Assembly: GCF_902726565.1 (NCBI RefSeq)
Contig: NZ_CACVAF010000001.1
Coordinates: 372,001 to 436,000 of the forward strand
Direction of reading: 5' to 3'
DNA: 64,000 bases
From: Yersinia vastinensis
Lineage (GTDB): Bacteria > Pseudomonadota > Gammaproteobacteria > Enterobacterales > Enterobacteriaceae
Below are positions 20,901 to 29,307 of the stretch, one piece after another (position 1 is the first letter of the stretch; each line of letters begins with the position of its first letter). The notes under the pieces are model-generated. The model saw only the letters and a list, made by a program, of their open reading frames with translations, had not been told where the DNA came from and did not search any database. A program made the translations under genes and the position numbers.

Positions 20901-21479
20901 ATGACAGTGAAAAAGACATTTGCTTCAACTGCCCGACTGGCTATTGTTGCTCTAGCCGCAGTCACTTTCAGCCATTTCGCCTTGGCGCAGCCCGCATCCC
21001 CCGCAGAAACAGCGTTTTTGACTCAGCATGGTTTATCAGGAAAAACCACTGAGCAGATGATTGAAACAATTGACCAATCTAAGCAGGAGCGGCCTTTAGC
21101 CTATTCAGCTTCAGTTACCGGTACTGAATTAATGTTATCTGATGGGCAGCAACAGTATGTTTTCCCATTGGGTGATAAGTTTTACCTCTCTTTTGCACCT
21201 TATATAACCCAAACTCACCCCTGCTTTAATCACAGTTTATCGGGCTGTCGTGGGGAGCTGGCAAATACCCCGTTTGATGTGAAAATCACCGATAAAACAG
21301 GGAAAGTTATCCTGCAAGATAAACTCACCAGTTACCAAAATGGTTTTGTCGGTGTGTGGTTACCACGTAATACCGAAGGGACAATTGAAGTCAGTTATCA
21401 GGGGATGACGGCAATCTCACCGTTTACGACTCAAGCCGAAAGCCAAACTTGCATGACGACATTGCAACTGAAAAAATAA
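20901..21479 (+). CDS. cueP: Periplasmic copper-binding protein CueP family
   Basis: A 192-residue exported protein with a Sec signal ending at about ALA-Q (residues 28-30). The mature part matches the CueP family of periplasmic copper proteins that in Salmonella help supply copper to superoxide dismutase. The conserved cysteines are present in HPCFNHSLSGCRGE and in ETCMT-like QTCMTTLQ near the C-terminus. AAAGGA lies 4 bases before the ATG. The gene stands alone after the proP terminator. No obvious CueR dyad is recognisable by eye, so copper control is not shown. Confidence 0.85.
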   Translation: MTVKKTFASTARLAIVALAAVTFSHFALAQPASPAETAFLTQHGLSGKTTEQMIETIDQSKQERPLAYSASVTGTELMLSDGQQQYVFPLGDKFYLSFAPYITQTHPCFNHSLSGCRGELANTPFDVKITDKTGKVILQDKLTSYQNGFVGVWLPRNTEGTIEVSYQGMTAISPFTTQAESQTCMTTLQLKK

Positions 21480-21535
21480 GCTGGAGATTTTGTGTTAATT
21501 TAAGCGGGGATTTTACATAAATAGCAGAGGTTGGC

Positions 21536-22063
21536 GTGGCCATAGAAAAGGTTGTTGTTGTCATTGATATGCAAAACGGCGTTTTTGCCCACCCCCGCTT
21601 TGATCGCCAAGGCCGTATCACGCGTATTAACCAGCTAATAGACCGGGCTGACCACGTTATTTTCATTCAGCATATTGAAAATGAAATGGCTGAAGGAAGT
21701 GAATTGTGGCAACTATTACCAGAATTGCACCGCCCGGAAAGTGCAATTTCGGTCAATAAAACCGCCTGTGACGCATTTTATCGTACTCAACTCGACAACG
21801 TGATTGCCGAGTTGAGTGCACCTCATCTAACAATCTGCGGCTGTGCCACAGATTATTGCGTTGATACCACTATCAAAATTGCTGCTAGCAAAGGTTATGC
21901 CCTAACCATCGCAGCAGATGCCCATACCACGGCAAATCGCCGACATGTGACTGCTGAACAGCTTATTGCGCATCATAATGAGGTTTGGGCTGATCTGACT
22001 GTTCCCGACAATCGCATCAGAGTAAAAACCACACAGCAAATCCTCGACGATTGGGCAAGATAA
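21536..22063 (+). CDS. Isochorismatase-family cysteine hydrolase
   Basis: A 175-residue cytosolic enzyme of the isochorismatase-like fold. The catalytic triad is visible: Asp in VIDMQNGVF, Lys in SVNKTACDAF and Cys in CGCATDYCVDTT, with the usual cis-peptide region before it. Members hydrolyse small amides or vinyl ethers (nicotinamide, ureidoacrylate, isochorismate); the substrate here is unknown. The start is GTG with AGAGG 5 bases upstream. It is 56 bases downstream of cueP without a clear terminator and may be co-transcribed; the next gene is convergent. Confidence 0.85.
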   Translation: MAIEKVVVVIDMQNGVFAHPRFDRQGRITRINQLIDRADHVIFIQHIENEMAEGSELWQLLPELHRPESAISVNKTACDAFYRTQLDNVIAELSAPHLTICGCATDYCVDTTIKIAASKGYALTIAADAHTTANRRHVTAEQLIAHHNEVWADLTVPDNRIRVKTTQQILDDWAR

Positions 22064-22112
22064 GCGGGCCACGAGCTGATTTTCTTGTCTATGGCGCAGC
22101 CCCTTTATCGGC

Positions 22113-23732
22113 TCAATCCAATGCTTCTTCTTGCACTTCCAACACATGATAAGCCGTTGAGCAAAATAGTGAGTTCAGGCGCTTCATATCACCCAATAGC
22201 CCCATATGCAGGCTGCTGGTTTCAATGCTCAGGACGTTTTGCTGGTGTAAGCGTTCAACGTGAGCATGAGAATAACGACGGTTCAGTAAGCGAAAGCGGT
22301 GCTTGGCGCGACGCAGGCGCTTGGCGTTATTGATATCCCGCGATAAAAACACCGACATGCCTAAATCCAGATTTGCCACTAGTCGGGCATGAAGAGTACT
22401 CAGCTCCTCAAACCCTTCAGCTGAAAACGGCTTACGTGCATTAAGCGACTTGGCGGCAACATCGGATGTCATGCGGCCAATAATATCGCCCGCCTGTTGG
22501 AGATTGACCGCCGTATCAATAATCTCAGCCCAGCGGCGCGAATCAATTTCACCTAATTCATCTTGCTGAATCTGCGCTAAATATAGTTTTATTGCGCTAT
22601 AAAGCATGTCGACTTCATCTTCCAGCAAACTGACTTCATGCTTTTGCTGCTTATTACCCTCTAGCACTTCTTTAAAGCGCAAGAGCATTTGCTCCAACAC
22701 ATCCCCCATACGCAGGGTTTCTCGCACAGCGTTAGCCAACGCCAGTGATGGAGTATCAATCGCCGTAATATCAAGATAGCGTGGCGCGACAGGCTGTACG
22801 ACACTTTGGTCATCACTGACTAACCGGCTACAGATCCGCGCCATCACGCCCACTAATGGCAGCATCAGTAAACAACGAAGTAGGTTATAGAAAACATGGA
22901 AATAAATGACCACTTCGGCTGCCGGTAAGTTATGCCCGTACAGCCACTTCCCTAGCATATTGACCCACGGGACGACCAAAATGCAGCCGATGACCTTGAA
23001 CAGCAAGCTCCCCAGCACGACTTGCCGGGAAACGGCATTCTGCCCACGGCTGCTGATCAGCGCTAGCAGACCACTGCCCAGATTCGAGCCTATCACGATG
23101 CAAAGGGCGATATTCAGAGGCACCAAACCGGTAGCGGCCAGAGTTGCCGTCAACAGCACGGCAGCCAGACTGGAATAACTGATCATGGCGAACAGTGCAC
23201 CAATCAAGAGTGCCAGAATGGTATCCCCAGTCAGGGAGGAGAAAATCGCTTGAACAGCGGTTGCCTGCGTAATTGGCTCGGCAGCAGTGACAATTAATTG
23301 CAGCGCCAAAATGATCAACCCAAGGCCAATACACACCCGCCCCATTTGGCCAATACGCGCTTTACGCTGCCCAAGGAAGACAATCACCCCGCCTAAAATC
23401 AGCATCGGTGACAGCCAAGAGAGATCAAAGGTGAGCACCCGTGCCATCAGCGCCGTCCCGACATCAGCACCCAGCATAATCACTAATGCGGGTGACAAGG
23501 AAATCAGCCCTTGCGACACAAACGAAATGACCAGTAGCGCCGTGGCATTACTGCTTTGTACCAGAGCTGTAACACCAATCCCGGCGATAAACGCCGTCGG
23601 TTTTTTCTGGATACTGGCACTTAGTACCCGGCGCAAATCGGCACCATAAACACGCATGATACCCGTGCGGACGATGTGTGTTCCCCACACCAGTAGGGCA
23701 ACAGAGGAAAGCAGATGAAGCAGTGTCAACAT
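22113..23732 (-). CDS. yjbB: Na/Pi-cotransporter family protein YjbB
   Basis: A 539-residue membrane protein like E. coli YjbB, which can export phosphate. The N-terminal half has two inverted Na/Pi-cotransporter repeats, the first with GVTALVQSSNATALL and the second with MISYSSLAAVLL. The C-terminal 200 residues are a PhoU-like helical domain (LLEDEVDMLYSAIKLY, then helices to the end). The nearest ribosome site, AAGGAG, is about 14 bases before the ATG, an unusually long spacing. An 11-base C run (minus strand) lies 40-50 bases upstream. The gene follows the 31-residue membrane peptide after 97 bases on the same strand. Confidence 0.9.
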   Translation of the reverse strand: MLTLLHLLSSVALLVWGTHIVRTGIMRVYGADLRRVLSASIQKKPTAFIAGIGVTALVQSSNATALLVISFVSQGLISLSPALVIMLGADVGTALMARVLTFDLSWLSPMLILGGVIVFLGQRKARIGQMGRVCIGLGLIILALQLIVTAAEPITQATAVQAIFSSLTGDTILALLIGALFAMISYSSLAAVLLTATLAATGLVPLNIALCIVIGSNLGSGLLALISSRGQNAVSRQVVLGSLLFKVIGCILVVPWVNMLGKWLYGHNLPAAEVVIYFHVFYNLLRCLLMLPLVGVMARICSRLVSDDQSVVQPVAPRYLDITAIDTPSLALANAVRETLRMGDVLEQMLLRFKEVLEGNKQQKHEVSLLEDEVDMLYSAIKLYLAQIQQDELGEIDSRRWAEIIDTAVNLQQAGDIIGRMTSDVAAKSLNARKPFSAEGFEELSTLHARLVANLDLGMSVFLSRDINNAKRLRRAKHRFRLLNRRYSHAHVERLHQQNVLSIETSSLHMGLLGDMKRLNSLFCSTAYHVLEVQEEALD

Positions 23733-23771
23733 ATGAGTTTGGAGATCTCCTTATTATTTAAAGGTAAAAGT

Positions 23772-23782
23772 GGGGGGGGGGG
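23772..23782. repeat. Homopolymer tract of 11 G (C on the coding strand) before yjbB
   Basis: Eleven consecutive G on the plus strand, in the 97-base spacer between the small membrane peptide gene and yjbB. It is outside any reading frame, so length changes would affect spacing or transcript structure, not frame. Confidence 0.95.
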
Positions 23783-23829
23783 TGCCCTCCGATGTTTGAC
23801 CTCATCGATAGCGGTGAGAAGAAACCGAC

Positions 23830-23925
23830 TTAGCCAGCAACGCGTAACCAGGCAAACAAGACCGCCACTGCAATGACAATAATGGCGGTAGCAATCACCA
23901 GCCGTTCAGCAAATAAACGCCGCAT
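23830..23925 (-). CDS. Small single-helix membrane peptide (31 residues)
   Basis: A short gene with a strong ribosome site: GGAGGA sits 5 bases before the ATG and overlaps the stop codon region of the upstream oxidoreductase gene (TGAGGAGGA). The 31-residue product has a basic N-terminus (MRRLFAER), then a continuous hydrophobic stretch of Ile/Val/Ala that fits one transmembrane helix, and a short tail WLRVAG. I do not recognise a family. The tight coupling suggests it is an accessory subunit of the oxidoreductase, or a regulator of it or of YjbB. This interpretation is inference; the coding signal itself is strong. Confidence 0.75.
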   Translation of the reverse strand: MRRLFAERLVIATAIIVIAVAVLFAWLRVAG

Positions 23926-23936
23926 CTGTGTCCTCC

Positions 23937-25265
23937 TCAGGCAAAACTGTAGCGCTCAGAATGGTATTTCGACATAGGAACACCAATTTCAGCCAATGCT
24001 TTCTCAATAGCATCCATCATGATATTCGGGCCACAGATAAAATACTCATGGCTGGCATAGGGGGGCGGCAAGTACCGCTTAAAAATCTCAGCATCAATGA
24101 AGCCTTTCTCTCCCGTCCAGTCTGACGATGGGTTGGATAAGACATGCACCACTTGCAGATTTAGCCGTGATTGTAAGGCATCCAATTCTTCACGAAATGT
24201 AATGGACTCCCAATCTTTGCTACCGTAAAGCAGAAGTGCAGGGCGCTGATCACCTTGGTCAGCCAATGTCCGTAGCATGCTCATCATCGGGGTTATTCCA
24301 ACACCACCGGCGACCAAAACATGCATGTCAGCTGGATTGCCCAAGGTGAATGCGCCATAGGGGCCATCCAGATAAACGCGTTGTCCGACAGGGATTTTCG
24401 CAATATTACGGGTGAAATCCCCTAAGTTACGGATCGACATTTCAACACGCCCATCACTCACTTCGGCACTGGAGGAGAAGGAAAAAGGGTGCCCAGTGAT
24501 ATTGAATGGGCTGCCCCAGACGGTGAGCCAACCAAATTGACCGGGGGTAAAACGAAAACCTTCGTGGCCTTGTGGTGCCATCACCAGTGTCGTGGTGTCT
24601 CCGCGCTCTTGGCGAACTTCCACCACCTGATAGGGGCGGCGTAAGATAAAGAGTGGTTTAACGATACGGACATACAGCAGCAAGCCAAACCAAAAAAGAA
24701 TCAGTCCAATCCACAGCGCTTTTTTTAATGGATCGTCGAGGTAAAAGCCCCAACCCACCATATGCGCAATTCCCGCAATAACGGCAACTACAGCCAGAAT
24801 GATATGAGATAAGTGCCAGATTTCATAACGGATTTTTAATTGCACTCGCCACAATGCGGTAATAACTAAAGCAATTAGCGAATAAGTAGAGAGTGCTGCA
24901 AAACGGGCGCGCCACGGAGCCTCAAAGGAGTTGAGCAAAGCCAGTAATTCCGGACGAACAACAAATAGGATAATGGGGTGCGCAATAACCAATCCAACGG
25001 CGATCAGCGAAATGCGTCGGTGGAAGTGGTAAATAATATCCTCGCCCCAAGGCTCAGTGACGTATCGAAAACGCGCCGTCAGGCCAAATTGCAACCCCAT
25101 AATGGCTAAACCGGCATAACCGAGTGCGATAGAAAGTTCAGTCCAGAAATCTCGGGCTGGGGGCAATGTCCCTGTCAATAACGCCAACAGCGGAGCCAAA
25201 ATAAAAAATAGGTATACCGCAATCCAAACGGTACTACGCCATGCATAGGTCGACATACTTTTCAC
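23937..25265 (-). CDS. Ferric-reductase-like membrane oxidoreductase with FAD/NAD domain
   Basis: A 442-residue inner-membrane electron-transfer protein. The N-terminal half has about six helices of the ferric reductase-like transmembrane domain, with histidines that could ligate heme (YHFHRR, IAHPI, WHLSHI, GIAHMVGW). The C-terminal half is a ferredoxin-reductase module: GHPFSFSS binds FAD, VAGGVGITPMMSM and YFICGPNIMMDA bind NAD(P)H. It could reduce iron chelates or feed electrons elsewhere; the substrate is not known. The start is uncertain: GTG at 25265 or ATG at 25256, neither with a good ribosome site. First gene of a likely three-gene unit with the 31-residue peptide and yjbB. Confidence 0.88.
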   Translation of the reverse strand: MKSMSTYAWRSTVWIAVYLFFILAPLLALLTGTLPPARDFWTELSIALGYAGLAIMGLQFGLTARFRYVTEPWGEDIIYHFHRRISLIAVGLVIAHPIILFVVRPELLALLNSFEAPWRARFAALSTYSLIALVITALWRVQLKIRYEIWHLSHIILAVVAVIAGIAHMVGWGFYLDDPLKKALWIGLILFWFGLLLYVRIVKPLFILRRPYQVVEVRQERGDTTTLVMAPQGHEGFRFTPGQFGWLTVWGSPFNITGHPFSFSSSAEVSDGRVEMSIRNLGDFTRNIAKIPVGQRVYLDGPYGAFTLGNPADMHVLVAGGVGITPMMSMLRTLADQGDQRPALLLYGSKDWESITFREELDALQSRLNLQVVHVLSNPSSDWTGEKGFIDAEIFKRYLPPPYASHEYFICGPNIMMDAIEKALAEIGVPMSKYHSERYSFA

Positions 25266-25941
25266 GCCAGAATAATGAATTACATATCGATAAGTATACT
25301 AAGTGAAATCACAGATAACCATTCATTAACATATGATTAATAAATGACTTAACGCGGGTCATTCTTCACCAGCATAGCTTTTCCATAGCAAATGTCACTT
25401 CTCCATCGCGACTAAACCCATGATTGAGTTACTTAGCTTAACTATCGATTGCATTATGCAGTTTTTTAGTATGATTTTTTTGATCAACATATTCTATTTA
25501 ATCATTTTTTTATTTTTACACTTTAATACTATTAGAATTTAAATGATATTCTATTTATTTAAATATATGTTTAATGTTATTTAAGATTACGTGAATTTAC
25601 TATCTGCTATTTTTAATGTGAAATTAATTCTATCACCAACAATATCAATGTCTTTAGTGTTTTTTTATGTAATCCAAAAAAATAAATAATTTATTTTTTA
25701 AATAAAATCAAATAGATAAAAAGTGACATAATTATTTTTTTATTGGCGTAAATATTAATTCCCACATGTAAATAAAAAAACACATACGCTATTAAATATA
25801 TTTAATACTAATGGGTAGCGCATTTTTTTTTTACAACCATTATATATCCGAGCTAACTCTCTACCTTAAATTAGATAGAAAGTTTGTTTAGTTGTCTCGA
25901 TTATCAATCCTATTGAATATTATATTAGAGGCATTATAAGC
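25266..25941. other. Very AT-rich intergenic region, 676 bases
   Basis: Long runs of A and T from about 25440 to 25910, far more AT-rich than the flanking genes and without a supported gene. It contains a perfect 16-base palindrome at 25791-25806 (ATTAAATATATTTAAT), bracketed by CGCT and AGCG, about 135 bases before the O-methyltransferase start. Such regions in enterobacteria are commonly bound by H-NS; that is inference here. Confidence 0.7.
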
Positions 25942-26973
25942 ATGAAAACTAATAAGACATTTACACCTGAAAGTGAAAAAGCGGCATTATTCTTAATAGA
26001 TCAAATCATGAGCTATAGCTATCAGGCGGCACTTCGAGCCGCAGCACTTGTCGGGGTTGCCGACCATCTTTTAGACAAGCCAAAAACAACCAAAGAGCTT
26101 GCGCAAGAAATGGGGGTTGAGGAGCAACCTTTACATCGTGTGATGCGGTTACTGGCGACTCGTGATGTCTTTAAAGAAGTTGACGGACAACGATTTGAGT
26201 TGACTCCCGCAGCAGAGCTTCTCTGTAAATCTTCGCCTCATTCACTGCGTGGTGCTGTTTTAATGCTGACGGATGAAACCTTTTGGCGTCCTTTAGGCAT
26301 CATTGCCGAAAGTGTTCAGGGTCATTCTGCCTTTAAGAAAATCTTCGGTACTTCTTTCTTCGAGTATTGGTCAAACCCAGAGAATCACACCCCTGACAGA
26401 GATTTCCACGCGGGTATGTCTTCGATGTCCTGGGTGGAAAACCCGTGTTTGGTGCGTAGTTACGATTTCCCGAAAAATGCGACGGTGGTGGATGTGGCTG
26501 GGGGGATGGGGGGCCTACTGTTGAGCGTGTTGCAAGCGAATCCCACTCTCCACGGTATTTTATTCGATCGCGAACCCGTTGTGGCAAGAACCCGTCTGGG
26601 TGAATTAGGGGATGACTCACGCTGGAAACTCCAATCGGGTAGTTTCTTCGAGTCATGCCCGCCAGCCGATATTTATATGCTGAAATATATCGTCCATGAC
26701 TGGCCAGATGAAAAGTCAGCCGAGATATTGCACAACTGCCGCAAGGCCATGCAACCGAATGGCAAAGTGCTCATTATGGATACCATCATTCCAGAAGGTA
26801 ACCGTCCACACTTCGGTAAAACTATGGATATTCTCATGTTGGCCAGTTTTGATGGTGGGAGAGAGCGCACTGAGACTGAATTAAAAGCGCTGCTTGCCAA
26901 GGCTGATCTGAAAATCAATCGCATCATAGAGACCGGGAGTTATCTGTCTATTATTGAAGCTGTTGCGCGTTAA
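25942..26973 (+). CDS. SAM-dependent O-methyltransferase (family 2 type)
   Basis: A 343-residue small-molecule methyltransferase of the plant COMT/hydroxyneurosporene type. An N-terminal winged-helix dimerisation region (about 20-100; TTKELAQEMGVEEQPLHRVMRLLA) is followed by a Rossmann domain with the SAM loop VVDVAGGMGGLL, the acidic FDREPVV strand end and the catalytic-base region YIVHDWPDE with its His. Substrates are usually hydroxyls on aromatic or polyketide compounds; none is indicated here. It sits alone after the AT-rich region and before a terminator-like hairpin, upstream of a siderophore importer. A role in secondary metabolism is possible but unproven. Confidence 0.88.
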   Translation: MKTNKTFTPESEKAALFLIDQIMSYSYQAALRAAALVGVADHLLDKPKTTKELAQEMGVEEQPLHRVMRLLATRDVFKEVDGQRFELTPAAELLCKSSPHSLRGAVLMLTDETFWRPLGIIAESVQGHSAFKKIFGTSFFEYWSNPENHTPDRDFHAGMSSMSWVENPCLVRSYDFPKNATVVDVAGGMGGLLLSVLQANPTLHGILFDREPVVARTRLGELGDDSRWKLQSGSFFESCPPADIYMLKYIVHDWPDEKSAEILHNCRKAMQPNGKVLIMDTIIPEGNRPHFGKTMDILMLASFDGGRERTETELKALLAKADLKINRIIETGSYLSIIEAVAR

Positions 26974-26985
26974 CGATATCACTCT

Positions 26986-27019
26986 CCTCGCCCCTAATAG
27001 AAAAAGGGGGCGGGGATTT
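26986..27019 (+). terminator. Terminator-like hairpin after O-methyltransferase gene
   Basis: CCTCGCCCCT pairs with AGGGGGCGGGG (one bulge) around a short A-rich loop and is followed by ATTTAAT. It starts 12 bases past the stop codon. Confidence 0.6.
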
Positions 27020-27320
27020 AATACGGTGATGTTTTAGCCAGCACCATGATATGCCCCCCTCTTTACCGCTAACGGCGTCTTATTATTCTATTTTCCTACA
27101 GCTTGTGGGAAAAATCGTTATCTCTCCACAATAGCGCTGCCCGTGTTTTTTTTTGAAATGATTTTTTATTTATCAATGAAATACAATGAGTTAATTTTTT
27201 TGGGGGTCAATATAAAAATCTACTCAATGTGTCATGGCGGCGACTTACTCCACAGATTAATCAGAAGACTGACAATGTAATCTGTTCATCACAAGAATAG
27301 ATCGGTATCATCCCATCACT

Positions 27321-27339
27321 AGTAATGCAAATCATTAGC
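27321..27339 (+). promoter_or_regulatory. Fur-box-like operator
   Basis: AGTAATGCAAATCATTAGC matches the 19-base Fur consensus at 14 positions, including the whole AATCATTA right half. It lies 45 bases before the start of the siderophore-type importer operon, as expected for iron repression. Confidence 0.7.
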
Positions 27340-27384
27340 GTTAGCACTCAAGGATATTTACATCCCCACTTTTCAGGAGAGAAA

Positions 27385-28338
27385 ATGCGATTACGTTTAG
27401 CTTTATTTTCATCATTACTGGCAGTTACTGCTGTCATTACCGGATGTGATGATTCATCGAAGACCTCTGAAGAAACATCAAAAATAAGTATTGAACATGC
27501 GCAGGGAACCACTCAGGTTCCACTAAATCCGCAAAAAGTTATCATACTGAATCCATCAGTCTTGGATACCGCTGACGCTCTGCACATTAAAGTTGCTGGT
27601 GTCCCGCAGACGAGTACTCATCTCCCCGAATTCTTATCCAAGTACAGTGGCTCAGAGTATCTGAATGCCGGGACATTATTTGAACCGGATTATGAAGCAT
27701 TGAGTCAGGCTAAACCTGATTTGATCATTGCTGGTGGTCGTGCTCAAGATGCTTATGACAAACTTAGCGCTATTGCACCGACTATCGCTCTTGATGTTGA
27801 TACTCAGCATTTCACCCAAAGCTTGACGCATCGCACTGAGCAATTGGCGTCCATCTTTGGTAAAGAAGCAGAGGCAAAAACGCTGCTGGATAACTTCACC
27901 TCTCAGATAAATACCATCAAGCAAAAATCCGCCAACGCAGGTTCAGCTATGGTCTTAATGATCAGTGGTGGCAAGATGTCGGCTTACACGCCCGGCTCCC
28001 GTTTCGGTTTTGTTTTTGACGAATTAGGGTTTACGCCAGCGGCAACCTTCACTGAAACAGGCCGTCACGGGAATGTCGTGACCTCTGAATTTATCCTCAA
28101 TGCTAACCCTGAATGGCTATTTGTTCTGGATCGCGATAATGCCATTGGACGTGCTGAAGGCCAATCTGCACAGCAGATTCTGGATAATCCGCTGATTCGT
28201 AAAACCAAAGCATGGCAAAACAATCACATTATTTATCTCGACTCAGCCTCGCTTTATATTGCCGGTGGTGTGCAGAGCTATACGCAACTGATGGATAAAA
28301 TTAACACAGTGCTGGATAAACAAACCGCGGCGCAGTAA
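27385..28338 (+). CDS. Iron-siderophore ABC transporter substrate-binding lipoprotein
   Basis: A 317-residue periplasmic binding protein of the FatB/CeuE/YclQ type for catecholate or similar siderophores. The signal ends at a lipobox VITGC with the lipidated Cys at residue 21, unusual for Gram-negative binding proteins in general but common in this subfamily. Typical segments are VPLNPQKVIILN, FEPDYEALSQAKPDLIIAGG, GSRFGFVFDELGFTPA and NPEWLFVLDRDNA. I chose the ATG at 27385 because AGGAGA precedes it; 20 upstream codons would bury the signal. First gene of a four-gene importer preceded by a Fur-like site. No TonB-dependent receptor is adjacent. Confidence 0.92.
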   Translation: MRLRLALFSSLLAVTAVITGCDDSSKTSEETSKISIEHAQGTTQVPLNPQKVIILNPSVLDTADALHIKVAGVPQTSTHLPEFLSKYSGSEYLNAGTLFEPDYEALSQAKPDLIIAGGRAQDAYDKLSAIAPTIALDVDTQHFTQSLTHRTEQLASIFGKEAEAKTLLDNFTSQINTIKQKSANAGSAMVLMISGGKMSAYTPGSRFGFVFDELGFTPAATFTETGRHGNVVTSEFILNANPEWLFVLDRDNAIGRAEGQSAQQILDNPLIRKTKAWQNNHIIYLDSASLYIAGGVQSYTQLMDKINTVLDKQTAAQ

Positions 28339-28347
28339 TTCTCACTA

Positions 28348-29307
28348 ATGAAAAATCTTAGCTTTATTACCGGCCTGGTTATTTTACTGGGCCTGATGGT
28401 ATGCAGCCTGTTTATTGGTGCTGGGAATGTCACATTTTCCGAGGTTTGGTCTGACCCGGAGATGCGCGATATCTTTGTGATAAGCCGTGTACCGCGAACT
28501 CTGGCATTGGTTTTGGCGGGCAGCGCAATGAGTGTTGCCGGGCTTATCATGCAGATGCTGACTCAAAACCGTTTTGTCGAACCCTCTATCGCGGGGACAA
28601 CGCAGTCCGCCAGCCTAGGTCTATTGTTGGTGATGGTGTTTAGCCCTGCGGCACCGGTGATGGTTAAGATGCTGGTGGCTACGGTATTTGCGATGGGTGG
28701 AACCGCACTTTTCATGCTGTTGCTCGCACGAATGAGAATGAAATCGGCGCTGATGGTACCGCTGACCGGCATTATGCTGGGCGCGGTATTCAGTGCCGTG
28801 ACAACTTTCTTGGCAATGGAGTTTGATCTGCTGCAATCGCTGGGGAGTTGGGAATCGGGTGATTTCTCCGGAGTATTACAGGGTCGCTATGAACTGTTAT
28901 GGATAGTCGGCGCATTAACCCTGATTGCCTGTCTCATTGCCGATCGCTTTACCGTTGCTGGGATGGGGCGTGACTTTTCTGTCAATGTTGGCCTTAACTA
29001 TCAGCGCGTTATGCTCATGGGAATGTCCATTATTGCCATTATTAGTGGTGTGGTGGTGGTGGTCATAGGCGTGCTGCCTTTCTTGGGATTGATAGTGCCT
29101 AATATTGTCAGTATGGCAATGGGCGATAATCTACGCCGTACTATTCCTTGGGTGGCGTTGTGTGGCGGTGGTTTGGTGGTGTTGTGCGACATTATTGGTC
29201 GGTTAGTCAGCTATCCGTTTGAAATACCTGCCAGCGTTATTCTGGGCGCGATTGGTGCGTTCGTGTTCCTGTTATTAATTGTTAGGACAAAACGTCATGC
29301 AGGCTAA
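28348..29307 (+). CDS. Iron-siderophore ABC permease, first subunit (FecCD family)
   Basis: A 319-residue inner-membrane permease with about nine to ten helices, of the BtuC/FecCD family (FatD/CeuB/YclN-like). Family motifs are RVPRTLALVLAGSAMSVAGLIMQ near the N-terminus and VLPFLGLIVPNIV in the ATPase-coupling loop region. It starts 9 bases after the binding-protein gene and would form the translocation pore with the next gene product. Confidence 0.92.
   Translation: MKNLSFITGLVILLGLMVCSLFIGAGNVTFSEVWSDPEMRDIFVISRVPRTLALVLAGSAMSVAGLIMQMLTQNRFVEPSIAGTTQSASLGLLLVMVFSPAAPVMVKMLVATVFAMGGTALFMLLLARMRMKSALMVPLTGIMLGAVFSAVTTFLAMEFDLLQSLGSWESGDFSGVLQGRYELLWIVGALTLIACLIADRFTVAGMGRDFSVNVGLNYQRVMLMGMSIIAIISGVVVVVIGVLPFLGLIVPNIVSMAMGDNLRRTIPWVALCGGGLVVLCDIIGRLVSYPFEIPASVILGAIGAFVFLLLIVRTKRHAG

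Larger units (their letters stand above)
26974..27384. other. Intergenic region between O-methyltransferase and siderophore importer
   Basis: 411 bases without a supported gene. It begins with a terminator-like hairpin (26986-27015) and ends with a Fur-box-like site (27321-27339) just before the importer operon. The middle has T-rich runs but nothing else I can assign. Confidence 0.65.

Noticed and set aside
22064-22112. Terminator between the isochorismatase-like gene and yjbB
   Set aside because: Only an imperfect GATAA/TTATC-type pairing is visible; it is not convincing as a hairpin.
25420-25542. 40-codon hydrophobic open frame in the AT-rich region
   Set aside because: It has no ribosome site, and AT-rich DNA readily yields Phe/Ile/Leu/Asn-rich frames by chance.
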